Of a DNA stretch of 64,000 nt, positions 10,110 through 19,376 are shown in pieces. The stretch lies in assembly GCF_024362695.1 (NCBI RefSeq), contig NC_065428.1:10234895-10298894 (forward strand), read 5' to 3'. Both the position numbers and the translations under genes were made by a program. The stretch is from Pectinophora gossypiella. Taxonomy: Eukaryota > Arthropoda > Insecta > Lepidoptera > Gelechiidae. The notes under the pieces were generated by a model. That model had not been told where the DNA came from, did not search any database, and worked only from the letters and a program-made list of their open reading frames with translations. How positions within the stretch are numbered: the first letter of the stretch is position 1; every line of letters starts with the position of its first letter.

Positions 10110-10245
10110 TTTCCTGATTATCCGGAAAAGTAGGGTGGTTTCGTGCTTCGGAGGGTACGTTAAGCCGTTGGTCCGGGTATTAGTCATGAAGAACACTTCC
10201 ACCAACCCACTTGGAGCAGCAGTGGAATGTATATAGGCTGTTTAT
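10110..10245 (+). mobile_element. SINE-A, 5'-truncated with internal deletion
   Basis: Core and TCCACCAACCCAC are present. The ~70 bp between the two GCAG motifs (GGAGCAGC and CCCAGCAGTGG) is gone, leaving GGAGCAGCAGTGGAATGTAT, consistent with deletion at microhomology. Confidence 0.75.
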
Positions 10246-10272
10246 GATATAAATGGTAGGTAAGTGAATTAG

Positions 10273-10486
10273 GAAAGCTCAGTGGTGAAGGAAAACATCG
10301 TGAGGAAACCCACATTTCCGAGAAATGCATTTTCAGAGAACCTAACCTGTATTTGGGCTAGTTTTCCCTTCGCGGGTTGGAAGGTCAGACAGGCAGTCGC
10401 TTCTGTAAAAACCGGACCTGTCAAATCTTCAGGTTAGGTAAGTGAACCATGTGAAAAACGGGATAATGCTAGGAAGATGAAGTGAA
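10273..10486 (+). mobile_element. SINE-E, headless
   Basis: Runs from GCTCAGTGGTGAAGGAAAAC to GGGATAATGCTAGGAAGATG. The tRNA head is truncated. Confidence 0.85.
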
Positions 10487-10544
10487 TTAGGAAAGGTTGG
10501 TGCTTTTAAATAAGTTGTAATTATTTTTAAATTTCATACAGTGT

Positions 10545-10640
10545 GTTACTGACACCGAATACTGAGGGGGGTGATTTAGTTCATGATTCTGAGTTAATAT
10601 CAAATGGAATTTTAATCGTAAAATTCATGATTTTTATTTA
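10545..10640. mobile_element. MITE M, left arm only
   Basis: GTGTTACTGACACCGAATAC then CATGATTCTGAGTTAATATC. The partner arm is absent. Confidence 0.65.
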
Positions 10641-10963
10641 AATAAAAACTACATAATAACGCCCTATATATACCATAATTATTGAATGAATGTGTTCAAT
10701 ATTCAAATTGAGAACCTCTTCCTCATTTGAAGTCGGTAAAAAGAGAACATTGTACATAACATAGCTGTTGTGTCGTGTTGTGTGTGTAGTCTATATACCT
10801 ACACCTCTGCCTACCCTTTCAGAGGAATTCATGTGTTTTTTTTAATATGTTTTAAACAGTACTAATAACGAATTACCGGACTGAATTGGGATATAGTCGT
10901 GAACTTTGTTATATAATTTGACAATATTTCAATATAATAATACATTTTTTATACATTGTTTTA
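10641..10963. other. No gene recognised
   Basis: 10715..10745 carries AACCTCTTCCTCATTTGAAG, a block seen again near 63225. A degraded T-type 3' end (CACCTCTGCCTACCCTTTC) lies near 10801-10819. Confidence 0.4.
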
Positions 10964-11062
10964 AGTTTACGCGGTTATTATCATAATTAAAACACATAAT
11001 AACGGGTTCTTACCGCGTTTAAAGCAGGGATGTGAGACTCCCGATATTTCGACACTGTTGCA
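10964..11062. mobile_element. MITE N, left end only
   Basis: TTTACGCGGTTATTATCATA, then the arm AATAACGGGTTCTTACCGCG, breaking off after CCCGATATTTCGACACTG. It shows the outer ~22 bp that the 5278 copy lost on its left side. Confidence 0.75.
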
Positions 11063-11195
11063 TTATTAATACACTAATACATTTTTTTCTGATGTTTCTA
11101 CCATTGTGTAACTTACTCTAGCCTCCTTTATTTAATAACACTTGCAAGCATACCTGAAACAAAAAAAAAATAGCATTAAATCAACATCACAATTT

Positions 11196-11333
11196 TTTTA
11201 AGAGCCACGCTCTTGTCTGTGTAGCATCCTCCAAGCTACTTTTTTAGGTAAAAATAGGCCAGTGGTTTCCCTCTTCCCGCCCCGCAGTACCTACTCTGTC
11301 TGACGCGAGTGGGATGGCACCCAGAGTAGTTAA
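11196..11333 (-). mobile_element. D retroposon, 3' half
   Basis: Tail TTTAAGAGCCACGCTCTTGT at the left, then TTTTTTAGG..AAAATAGG and GACGCGAGTGGGATGGCACC. 5'-truncated. Confidence 0.8.
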
Positions 11334-11467
11334 TCAAAATAATATAATAAAATTATTAAAAATAATATTGTTAAGGACGATTTAGTTTAAATAATATGAT
11401 ATAATATTCTCTATATGCTAATGTGAACGATGTTCTAATATAGGATAACACCATCTTGTGTTTTTTT

Positions 11468-11650
11468 TTACTTTTGATGGTGTTGCTCTTGGCTCCAGAC
11501 TTGCCCGAAGGCATTGACGAGGCCTAAGATGGAGCGAGCTCGCCCAGAAGGTGCCTGTTCACTCTGGCCTTGAAAGAACCAGGGTTATAAACATTTGGAA
11601 AAACAGAAGACGGCACAGAATTCCACTACAACTATGTTGTTATAATATGT
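11468..11650 (-). pseudogene. LINE protein C-terminus, family W
   Basis: On the minus strand the translation contains SVPSSVFPNVYNPGSFKARV followed by NRHLLGELAPS and then SSMPSGKSGAKSN. This matches the copies at 24150, 40440 and 42826, and the RTAKEWNSLPxxxFPxxYN...FKxxVNRHLL ending typical of CR1/Jockey-type LINE reverse transcriptases. Only ~60 terminal codons survive. An in-frame stop follows LAPS. Dead remnant. Confidence 0.7.
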
Positions 11651-11754
11651 TAATCCCTCAAAGTCCTGAACCAAATAAACACCCAACAAAATCCCTCACA
11701 GAAGTATTGTTAACATCCTCCCTGAATCTCAGATGACACGCATAAGTTACGTTA

Positions 11755-11809
11755 ACGTGACGTGTACGTGACCGAACGTGGCGGCACGTGTTACGTGATA
11801 ACTTCACGT
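11755..11809. promoter_or_regulatory. Cluster of seven ACGTG motifs
   Basis: ACGTG starts at 11755, 11760, 11766, 11776, 11786 (as CACGTG) and 11793 on the plus strand, and AACGTG is on the minus strand at 11805..11810. ACGTG is the core bound by bHLH-PAS factors (HIF/Sima, Single-minded, Trachealess) and CACGTG by bHLH dimers. Function is inferred from motif density alone. A degenerate simple repeat is the alternative. Confidence 0.4.
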
Positions 11810-11904
11810 TAGACATTCACGGTGGGATAACCAGAGGATTCTTGTGAGATATTGTATTTAAAGTTGGGTTTTAGTCTACATTTCCGAAAGTAACCGGTAA
11901 AGTG

Positions 11905-12221
11905 GTCCACTGGTTGAGCGCTGGGCTCACGATCCGGAGGTCCCGGGTTCGATTCCCGGTGGGGACATATCACAAAAATAACTTTGTGATCACTAGTTTG
12001 GTTAGGAAATTACAGGCTGATCACCTGATAGTCCAAATGGTAAGATGATTCGTGCTTCGACAGGCACGTTAAGCCGTTGGTCTTGGTTACTACTTACAGA
12101 TGTAAGTAAGTAGTCGTTACATGAGCCATGTCAGGGTCCCTTGGCGGCTCAATAATAATGCTGACACCAGGGTTGATGCGGTTGGTAATTCTCCTCCCAA
12201 CCCACACGATAGAAGAAGAAG
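11905..12221 (+). mobile_element. SINE-B with 12-bp target-site duplication
   Basis: Slightly 5'-truncated head (GTCCACTGGTTGAGCG), box B GGTTCGATTCCC, core, GGCGGCTCAATAATAA, tail AGAAGAAGAAG. Flanked by ACCGGTAAAGTG at 11893..11904 and 12222..12233. Confidence 0.92.
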
Positions 12222-12299
12222 ACCGGTAAAGTGCGAGTAGGACTCGCCTTCTAAGAAATCCATAAGCCGTTTGACCACAATCTCACCAGATGGTTAGTG

Positions 12300-12420
12300 T
12301 CAATGTAGTCTAGGGTAGGTCACGCTTACCTAGCAAATGCCTATTCACCCTAGCCTTGAAGACTCCCAGATTATAAGTTGGAAAAACAGATGACGGCAGA
12401 CAATTCTAATCCTTCGCTGT
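12300..12420 (-). pseudogene. LINE W C-terminus, diverged copy
   Basis: TAGCAAATGCCTATTCACCC and AGATGACGGCAGACAATTC match the W copies at 42826 and 24150. Too diverged to read a long peptide. Confidence 0.5.
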
Positions 12421-12601
12421 TTGCATCAAAAAGGAAGAGACAAAACGTGTAACTAGTAAACGTAATAACTAGTAAGTATTTCATGTGCTCAGCAGGGTCT
12501 GCATGACAACTATAACGCGCGTGGCCCGATTTATATCGACGGCTTGGATCAGTGAATACTATCTACGTAGATAGACGTCGTACGTCGATATAAAATGCGC
12601 C

Positions 12602-12762
12602 GCACCAATGACTTATTAATTTATCTTAAGTGCAATTTTCACTAACACAGTTCGCCCTTTATAGACGGCGATACGGCTCACCACTGGGTGTGGGTACTTA
12701 GTTCATCTAGCGAATGTACCTATGGCTGTTCCGGGATGAAGTCCTGAGATTATGAATTATAT
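12602..12762 (+). mobile_element. SINE-L body
   Basis: Contiguous CACCAATGACTTATTAATTT, AAGTGCAATTTTCACTAACA, GACGGCGATACGGCTCACCA and GGGTACTTAGTTCATCTAGC. This copy links the two halves of family L into one element. The tRNA head is missing. Confidence 0.8.
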
Positions 12763-12796
12763 TCCTTCTTTGATCCAATAAGGTACGTGGCTCTTA

Positions 12797-12875
12797 AAAG
12801 ATTCAATCAATCAATCAACGACATATACAAAGGACAAAAACATACGAATAAAAACATAAGTACAATAGGCGGCCT
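12797..12875 (-). mobile_element. LINE 3' end, family X
   Basis: ATCAATCAATCAATCAAC tail at left, then ACATATACAAAGGACAAAAA and GTACAATAGGCGGCC. The same order occurs at 36153 and 45330. Confidence 0.65.
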
Positions 12876-12910
12876 AAAGATTCTACATTGGTGCTAATTC
12901 CTGTAAATAC

Positions 12911-13214
12911 CATCTAATTTTATTTTAAGTTATATCTGTCATTTTCTTATCCGCCGAGAAGGAAAGGGACGGGTAATCGACAAGCATAAAATTTATGGAA
13001 CACACGTCAATTTTATGCACAAATCTAAAATAACCCGACACAGTTAAGTAGACAGCACGTCAAACGGATTGCATACCAGCGACGTACCTTTTTGATTCGC
13101 CGGGTTATTCATTCATTTACTCATTCTTCCTAAAATTAAGAGCTGTGAATCATCCGTCCCTTTCCTTTTCGACGGATATGAAAATGACGGATATAACTTA
13201 AAATAAAATTAGGC
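12911..13214. mobile_element. Foldback MITE Q, complete
   Basis: ~63-bp inverted arms: left TCTAATTTTATTTTAAGT... GGAAAGGGACGG, right CCGTCCCTTTCC...ACTTAAAATAAAATTA. The ~180-bp centre has ATAAAATTTATGGAACACAC and GCACGTCAAACGGATTGC, which recurs at 21505. No ORF. Superfamily not identified. Confidence 0.8.
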
Positions 13215-13552
13215 GGTGTCAGCAGGAATCGGGGCCATTATCTACCTATATCCACTTCTTACCTATTTCCTCTTACCATAGATAGGATCGACCTAGTAAG
13301 GTAATACCATCTCGTAGCAAAGTAAAACTCTCATCCGCGGCTTATCGTCGAGTTGAGACTTATAATCCTTATAATATACGGGGGACTTGTTTGAAAGCTA
13401 ATAGTTGACGAAGCGTTATCAAGAACATATTATTATGATATTGTTTGAGTTTTTCTAAAGATGAATTTACTTGTTAGAGGCGGTAATAACGTCCTTACGA
13501 TAGACAAAATCAATAAAAGAAGATTAACGTAATGGTTTTAAGTAACGGTATT
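13215..13552. other. No gene recognised
   Basis: AT-rich. No repeat match found in the window. Confidence 0.45.
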
Positions 13553-13640
13553 GAGTATGTAAGTGACATCGTAACCATGATTTTGAGTTGATATTAAGTA
13601 TTTTCCGTCGCAAAAATTTGGTACTGGAAACAATAAAGAA
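13553..13640. mobile_element. MITE M, left arm fragment
   Basis: GTAAGTGACATCGTAACCAT, TTTTGAGTTGATATTAAG, TTTTCCGTCGCAAAAA. Only one arm is present. Confidence 0.65.
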
Positions 13641-13867
13641 AACGACGTGTGGCACTCGGGGACTGCCGCGGTAAAGCTATTGCATATCATTTTGTATCAA
13701 CTTATGCAATTATAATTATTTATTTACTTTATTCATGCAGTATTTATTTTTCTTTGATATTAATTCAAGTTACACTTTTTGAGCGTGGTGACCGATAAGA
13801 AAACATTTTTTTCTAATCATCCCCTTAAGTACTCATACTCGTATGGATACCTGTATGTACTTCTACG

Positions 13868-14073
13868 AGGTGTAAGTGACATCGTAATAAATACTGAGGG
13901 AAAGGATTCAGCTCCTAATTCTGAGTTAATAATCAAGTGCAATTTTCCATAGCAAAAAAAGTAATTAAAAAAAGAATCATGAATTTTGGGACGAAAAATT
14001 CCGGCTGATATCAACTCAAAATCATGAGCTGAATAACCTCTGTCAGTATTCGTTACGTCGTCACTAACACCCT
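13868..14073. mobile_element. MITE M, complete foldback copy
   Basis: Left arm GGTGTAAGTGACATCGTAAT...TTCTGAGTTAATAATCAAG and right arm its complement ending GTCGTCACTAACACCCT. ~90-bp arms, ~30-bp spacer, no coding capacity. Confidence 0.85.
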
Positions 14074-14080
14074 AGCAGAA

Positions 14081-14142
14081 GAATATCATGAAGGACGTAC
14101 ATTGACCAAATTGAGGTTGTTTTTAGAAAGCTAGTAGTTATG
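14081..14142 (+). pseudogene. RTE-2 fragment
   Basis: AGGACGTACATTGACCAAAT and TTTAGAAAGCTAGTAG match the RRTYIDQI...FRK portion of RTE-2. About 20 codons. Confidence 0.6.
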
Positions 14143-14419
14143 TTAAGAGACAATAATAATTAAGTAATTAAAGACATGAAACGAAACAATCAACAGAAGC
14201 TTTTAACGTGAATCTCCTAATTACCAAACAACTTTTAATGGAGAACAGAACAATAATGTCGGTAATTAAAACAATTGAAGCAATCTTTCTTTCCTTTGTA
14301 TCTTTTATCTAATGTATTACCTTAATGCTTTTGTTGGCTGAATCCAAATTAAATCAAATACACATTATTGCACAGAACATAACTTTAGCAAGCAGACATA
14401 AAACATAGATGCAATAATA
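14143..14419. other. No gene recognised
   Basis: AT-rich spacer between RTE-2 and SINE-B fragments. Nothing identifiable. Confidence 0.4.
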
Positions 14420-14530
14420 CAATCTTCTTCTATCGTGTGGGTTGTGAGGTGGAGTACCAACCTCATCAACCCTGGTCTCAGGGTTACTATTAAGCCGCCA
14501 AAGGCCCCTGACATGATTCATGTGACGACT
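14420..14530 (-). mobile_element. SINE-B, 3' end
   Basis: TCTTCTTCTATCGTGTGG at the left, then AACCTCATCAACCCTGGT and GAGCCGCCAAAGGCCCC analogue. 5'-truncated after GACGACTACA. Confidence 0.8.
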
Positions 14531-14583
14531 ACACCCCTGACTATGTAAAATAACACATGATATAAACAGACCAAACGTAACGT

Positions 14584-14625
14584 TGTAAGATGAACTAAGT
14601 ACCCACACCTCACCGAGCTTTGTGG
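14584..14625 (-). mobile_element. SINE-L fragment
   Basis: AAGATGAACTAAGTACCCAC and CTCACCGAGCTTT only. Confidence 0.6.
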
Positions 14626-14966
14626 ACGAATTTTATGGAACTTTTTTTATCCAGATTATTCCGGTAAATCTAGGTCACAGCATCAGATGTACCAGCCGAG
14701 TATACCCACATTACTCCGTCCTCTGGGACCCTGGGACGGTCCGATATAACACCGTGTATGAAGATTTATGTCCCGACCTCAATCTTATCGTGTCCCGAGG
14801 AAAAACATGCCTTTACTACCCTATGGGGGTGTATTATAGTTTGTAAAGCAGTTGGTGATCTTTTTTTAGATGAATTTTTGAAAGTGCCTACTTTTAGAAC
14901 TATGCCACGTTAAATTTTTTGACAAATTGAACTGTAAGTCTCGCTAACTGTCAAATATGTCGAAAT
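14626..14966. other. No gene recognised, relatively GC-rich
   Basis: 14650..14840 is richer in GC than its surroundings and has a 75-codon open frame on the plus strand (14622..14846) starting MDEFYGTFF. I see no domain, splice site or repeat match. Unassigned. Confidence 0.35.
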
Positions 14967-15217
14967 ACGCCGGCGTGGTCGACGGTTTCCCTCAATCAGC
15001 GCTTGTCGCTATCGACCCGCTAGGGTCGATTAATTCTTTCAAATATTTTTTCCTCTCAGACGACGTACTGAGCCGAGGTTCGAGCTCAACTGGGCACCCT
15101 CAGGCCTGTTGTCTTAAACGTTGTACCGGGTGATAGCCTTCAGCGCTCTCCATTTGTCCGGCCAAGTAGTTAATGCCATCTGCGGCAATTCTACAATAAG
15201 TCACGTCAAAAAAAAAG
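14967..15217 (+). mobile_element. G retroposon
   Basis: From GCCGGCGTGGTCGACGG through CCTCAATCAGCGCTTGTCGC, GGCCTGTTGTCTTAAACG and TTTGTCCGGCCAAGTAGTTA to AATAAGTCACGTC plus a nine-base A run. 5'-truncated. Confidence 0.8.
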
Positions 15218-15221
15218 TTAA

Positions 15222-15437
15222 TGTAACAGAGTTCTAAAAGTAGGTTGCTCATGACTGTAAACGTGAATAAAGGTAACTCTCCGTCCCGCACCTATTCGTT
15301 TCGGACAGTGACCTCACCCCCTCTGGGTCTTACTTTAGTCTTAAATGAATATACCTATTATACTGCTAAGGAGTAAGGGGGAGAGCGCGTGGTTTTTGTC
15401 TCTGTCACACTTAAGCGTTAGGCGGCAAATAGTAAGA
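15222..15437 (+). repeat. Repeat S
   Basis: GTAACTCTCCGTCCCGCACC, GTGACCTCACC, CTGGGTCTTACTTTAGT, GCTAAGGAGTAAG, CTTAAGCGTTAGGCGGCAAA. Two other copies are at 41228 and 53177. Nature unknown. It lies next to G here and at 41 kb. Confidence 0.6.
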
Positions 15438-15486
15438 ATTATATGTTGGTAAATAAATACTCTATATAAAGTATTTATTTACTTAA

Positions 15487-15818
15487 CAGCCTCCGTGGTC
15501 TAGTGGTTAGAGCGTTAGGCTCACGATCTGGAGGTCCGGGTTCGATTCCCGATGGGGACATTATCGAAATCACTTTGTGAGACTGTCCTTTGTTTGGTAA
15601 GGACTTTTCAGGCTTGAATCACCTGATTGTCGGAAAAAGTAAGATGATTCCGTGCTTCGGAGGGCACGTTAAGCCGTTGGTCCCGGCTATTAGCCGTAGA
15701 AACACCTCCACCAACCCGCAGTGGAGCAGCGTGGTGGAGTATGCTCCATACCCCCTCCGGTTGATTGAGGGGAGGCCTGTGCCCAGCAGTGGGACGTATA
15801 TAGGCGGTTTATGTTTAT
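15487..15818 (+). mobile_element. SINE-A, full length
   Basis: The best SINE-A copy. Head with box A TGGTCTAGTGGTTAG and box B GGTTCGATTCC, GACTGTCCTTTGTTTGGTAA, core ~15650..15690, GGTGGAGTATGCTCCATACC, tail GGGACGTATATAGGCGG and TTATGTTTATG. Confidence 0.92.
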
Positions 15819-15845
15819 GTTCAATAAATACTCCAGCACGTTCTA

Positions 15846-16025
15846 GAACATACTATAACATAAACTCACGACTATGTCCCAGTGGGGTAGTCAGAGGTAC
15901 ATTCATCGCGAGATGAACTAAGTACCTACAGCTCACAAAGCTTTCTGTAAGACCAACGAGATAGGTGAGCCGTATCGCCGTCTATAATGGTCGAGCCGAC
16001 TGTGTTAGTGATAACTAACACTCTC
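15846..16025 (-). mobile_element. SINE-L, body and tail
   Basis: Minus-strand order from right: CACTAACACAGTCGGCTCGA, GGCGATACGGCTCACC, GTGAGCTGTAGGTACTTAG, tail GGGACATAGTCGTGAGTTTATG (written here as GGGACATAGTCG + TGAGTTTATG). Head missing. Confidence 0.8.
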
Positions 16026-16499
16026 AAAAAAAGATACTCTTTTAGTTTTTTATTCCAAATAAAAATAAATAACACACATCACACCCTTTCTAGGTCAGTC
16101 GGGTAAAAAAGAACTAAGTTCCGCCCCTATTCTCTGTATCCGCATTACTCTGTACGGCGACCGTCGGACAGGCACGTACAGTTTTTATGTAGTTCCGGTC
16201 TAAGACATATAACTTATAGTAATATATTTATTCTTACCTTTTGCCACCTTCTTTTATGGGCTAATATTTAGCCCAAATGTTTTTGTACGCTGCCTAAGCA
16301 GAGGTAGTTTAGATAAAAGTTTTTTGTTAAGTAGGTATATGGGAAAAACGTTTTTATTTTGTGTGTGTGAGAGTGAAAATGTTTATTCAACAAATTGTGA
16401 CTCATTACAAAAATATCATAAAATATTGTGAGTTGGGTTTCATTGAATAAATATAACATCATTTAATGAATTTCTTTTATATTAATTTATTTTTATATT
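16026..16499. other. No gene recognised
   Basis: Includes a GC-rich patch 16110..16195 (GTACGGCGACCGTCGGACAG) with no repeat match, then AT-rich sequence. Confidence 0.4.
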
Positions 16500-16742
16500 C
16501 GTTTTCGAATTCATATTTGGATCATAAATGATTATACGTGCTCAGCGGTGAAGGAAAACATCGTGAGGGAACTCACATTCCTGAGAAATGCATTTTCTGA
16601 GGTATGGGACCTATCCTGTATTGGGCTGGTTTTCCCTTCGCGGGGTGGAAGGTCTGACAGCCAGTCGCTTCTGTAAAAAACCGGACCTGTCAAAACTTCA
16701 GGTTAGGTAAGCGGACCCTGTGAAAACGGGATAATTCTAGGA
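16500..16742 (+). mobile_element. SINE-E, head lost
   Basis: GTTTTCGAATTCATATTTGG, TGATTATACGTGCTCAGCGG, CCTGTATTGGGCTGG, CTTCAGGTTAGGTAAGCGG, GGGATAATTCTAGG. Confidence 0.85.
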
Positions 16743-16935
16743 TGCTGACTTATTGAAATATTGACGCCTAAACTCCCTAGATTTATAGCGCAGATAACGA
16801 AGCGATTTTTTGTATGAAGAGTCAGTAATTTGTCAGTGATTGTCGCTGAAATTTTGCTAGGTAAAAAAATAAAGATACCTAAATTCCGGTATCTTTCTTT
16901 TTGAATATTTATAAAGACGAAACTTTGCAGTGTGA

Positions 16936-17152
16936 TATCATCATTATCAGCCGTACAACGCCCACTGCTGGGCATAGGCCTCCCCCAAGGGTCTCCACGA
17001 CGATCGGCGCTGCCCGCATCCAGGGCTTCCCGCGACCTTCTCCAGATCGTCAGTCCACCTTGTAGCGGGCCTACCCACTGAGCGTCGTCCGACACGTGGT
17101 CGCCATTCTAGAAACTTTCCGCCCCAGCAGCGCGCCTTTACTTTCCGCAGTA
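16936..17152 (-). pseudogene. RTE-K LINE C-terminus
   Basis: Minus strand, with the ATG-repeat tail at the left (ATCATCATTATCAG) and GGCCTATGCCCAGCAGTGGG. Read in frame pieces it gives GRRSVGRPATRWTDDLEKVA, then WRPLGEAYAQQWAL in another frame. Same family as 19887. A small deletion breaks the frame. The GRRxxxRPxTRW and WxxLGEAYxQQW motifs are typical of lepidopteran RTE-type LINE ends. Confidence 0.8.
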
Positions 17153-17924
17153 TGATATAGTATTGTAAAATAATCATTTTTTTTTTATGAAAAATTTATA
17201 AACATCTTACTTACTTACTTTCGTCGCCTGAGGAACTAATGTTGGTCCACTAGCTTCCTTTTCTAGACTATTGAGACGTAATTTGCGTCAAATCTACAAT
17301 ATCTCACGTCGAAAAAAAAAACAGTATAAAGACATAGTTCTAAACCACAGCGACAATTTTTTTCCGTGGACACGAATCTTCCAAAGTGATTGCTCTATAT
17401 CGAAGCGGCTTTCCAAGATCTTTGGCAATATTTTCTTAGGTTTGTGTCGGGACCTTTTAGAGCCTACATAATGTACCGAACTTCAATATGGATTGACGGG
17501 ACACGACGTTTTCTCAGTAAATAGACTTAAACTTAATGGAAGGTTAGAGTTGAGGAAATTTTGTTTCTCTATAAAGAATAGGTACTTAGTCAAAAAAATG
17601 TGTTGACATAAAATATATAAAATATATTAATAGAGAAAAAGAAATATTTATTTATTTTATTTTGGCTTTTTGCGCGAAGATTTATTAATGATTTACTGCT
17701 TTGTTTTTTCCATTTTTTTACCTTTTAATTTTGAAATTGTATTTTTTTGTGTTTTTCATGTTCATAGTCTTATTTTTCTTTTTGTTTCTTTTTACCATTC
17801 ATTGTTTATTTTTGTTTTATTATTTTTTTATATTGTTTTTCACGTCATACAGCGCAATGGGTTACACTGTAATGTTGTATGTACCTTTATAAATAAATAA
17901 ATAAATAATTTCCATTTCAAAAGG
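17153..17924. other. No gene recognised; AT-rich with a T-rich hydrophobic frame
   Basis: 17670..17900 can be read as a Phe/Leu/Ile-rich peptide, but this follows from T-rich DNA. The end (TAAATAAATAAATAAATAAT at 17892) is simple sequence. Probably the untranslated 3' region of the X element that follows. Confidence 0.45.
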
Positions 17925-18065
17925 GTACATTAATCGGCTTATTGCTCTAGAGCAATAAGTCCGCCCAAATTGTAGTGTATTCATGAGTTATGTCTGATTG
18001 TTGAAATTTTAGTTCTGTGCAATAAAGCTATTTGATTTCATTTGATTTGATTCTGATTCGAGTAA
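17925..18065 (+). mobile_element. LINE 3' end, family X, with terminal hairpin
   Basis: Contains the perfect 22-bp palindrome at 17936..17957 (CTTATTGCTCT and its complement), GTGCAATAAAGCTATTTGAT and a TTTGATTTCA tail. Other X copies keep a similar stem around AAGGCCGCC (29985 plus, 45330 minus). Confidence 0.65.
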
Positions 18066-18067
18066 TT

Positions 18068-18125
18068 TAAACACTGGTTCTTACCCGGTGCCGGACTGGT
18101 ACCATTGAGTTATTAATTTATCTTA
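18068..18125 (+). mobile_element. SINE-L fragment
   Basis: GTGCCGGACTGGTACCATTG then AGTTATTAATTTATCTTA, the head-body junction of SINE-L. Confidence 0.55.
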
Positions 18126-18139
18126 CTACTTATACATTT

Positions 18140-18236
18140 TTCGTGAATTTTCCGACAAGAAATCCCACATGATTGATATCACTCAGAATCAGGATCTGAA
18201 TCATACCCCAAGATTTCGTTACACGATAAAGTGCTA
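18140..18236. mobile_element. MITE M, right arm, diverged
   Basis: TGAATTTTCCGACAAG, TGATATCACTCAGAATCAGG, TTTCGTTACACGATAAAGTGC. Confidence 0.6.
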
Positions 18237-18927
18237 ACGTCCAATCAGTTTCTTGCAAAGTAATAAATTAACTGGTTGCACTTAAGACTTCCTAGTTACA
18301 TGTCGTTTCTGTAATATACCAAAAACACCTACAAAAACATAAATTTTATAATTATTACAACTAATGGTTCATAATTTCACCACTGTTTACAAATAATTCG
18401 CTGGGCTAAGTGACTGAACTTTTGCTATTTGATTGTACCTATAACTGAAGTATAAAAAAAAACATTATTTCACAACAAAGGCAAAATAAACTAAGCACGT
18501 AGGTCATACAACTATAATGCATTAAATAGACATAGTTACCTTTTACCCTTATAAAGGTAGCTTAGGGTACGCACTATAAAGGAATAGGGTACGGTTAGGA
18601 GTAAATACCCTTGTGGTGTGGAGAGGTATGTTTAGAAATGCCGCAATGTGTTTAAAAAAAAATGGTGGGTTGGTATTCTATCACCGTACGGTTCATCGTG
18701 ACCATAGAGTTCTTATTATAAAGATTTGCATACCATGGAGATGCCTTTTGATTAGTTCGGGTTATAGTTTCATTCATTTTTAAAATTAACACCAGCAATG
18801 CAATTCTGTAAGCTAATTTTTGAAATCCGCATCTGAATCCGCGGTGAGTTTTTGTTTTGGCATTTATTTATTTATTTAATTAGGTCTGCCACATGGTTTA
18901 CATTTATACATTAATAATAATTAACAC
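18237..18927. other. No gene recognised
   Basis: 18663..18735 (GGTTGGTATTCTATCACCGT, GGTTCATCGTGACCATAG) resembles the upstream part of family I at 25868. The rest is unassigned AT-rich DNA. Confidence 0.4.
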
Positions 18928-18952
18928 TTATATATATATATACTTATATATA

Positions 18953-19009
<57 letters not shown>

Positions 19010-19010
19010 C
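18928..19010. repeat. TA microsatellite
   Basis: Interrupted then uninterrupted (TA)n, about 45 bp pure at 18956..19003. TTTATTTATTTA follows at 19050..19082. Confidence 0.95.
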
Positions 19011-19052
19011 TGATGTAAATCACAGTTACGGCGTACATAACTTACATAATAA

Positions 19053-19083
<31 letters not shown>

Positions 19084-19244
19084 TATAATTGTCTTAATTT
19101 CTAACAAAAGAAAAAAAAATAGCAAGGTATTATTATTCTGAACCACCCATACAACAGCCATATCCCTGACATCAGGATATGCTCTGTAATACATGAACAT
19201 AAATTGAATGCACACTAGCGACAAGGTTGCGAGCACAGCAGGCA

Positions 19245-19340
19245 AAAAAAGACGGAAGACAAGAGGGAAACCACTGCCCTATTTTTCCCTAAAAAAGTAG
19301 CAGTACACCCACAAGAGCGTGGCTCTTAAATTAGTGATGT
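19245..19340 (+). mobile_element. D retroposon, 3' end
   Basis: GGAAACCACTGCCCTATTTT, AAGTAGCAGTACACCCAC (small deletion in the stem), GAGCGTGGCTCTTAAATTAG. Confidence 0.75.
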
Positions 19341-19376
19341 GAGGCAAAAATAAAATTAGAAGGCGTCTGCAGGAAT

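Noticed and set aside
14622..14846. Host exon in the GC-richer patch
   Set aside because: No acceptor/donor pair in frame and no recognisable domain. Left as unassigned.
15487..15560. tRNA gene
   Set aside because: Boxes A and B are perfect but the sequence continues into the SINE-A body, does not close an acceptor stem, and the same head recurs in many copies.
17670..17900. Highly hydrophobic Phe/Leu-rich open frame, as if a membrane protein
   Set aside because: The DNA is simply T-rich (TTTTTATTGTTT-type). Overlapping frames are both hydrophobic and it runs into TAAA repeats.
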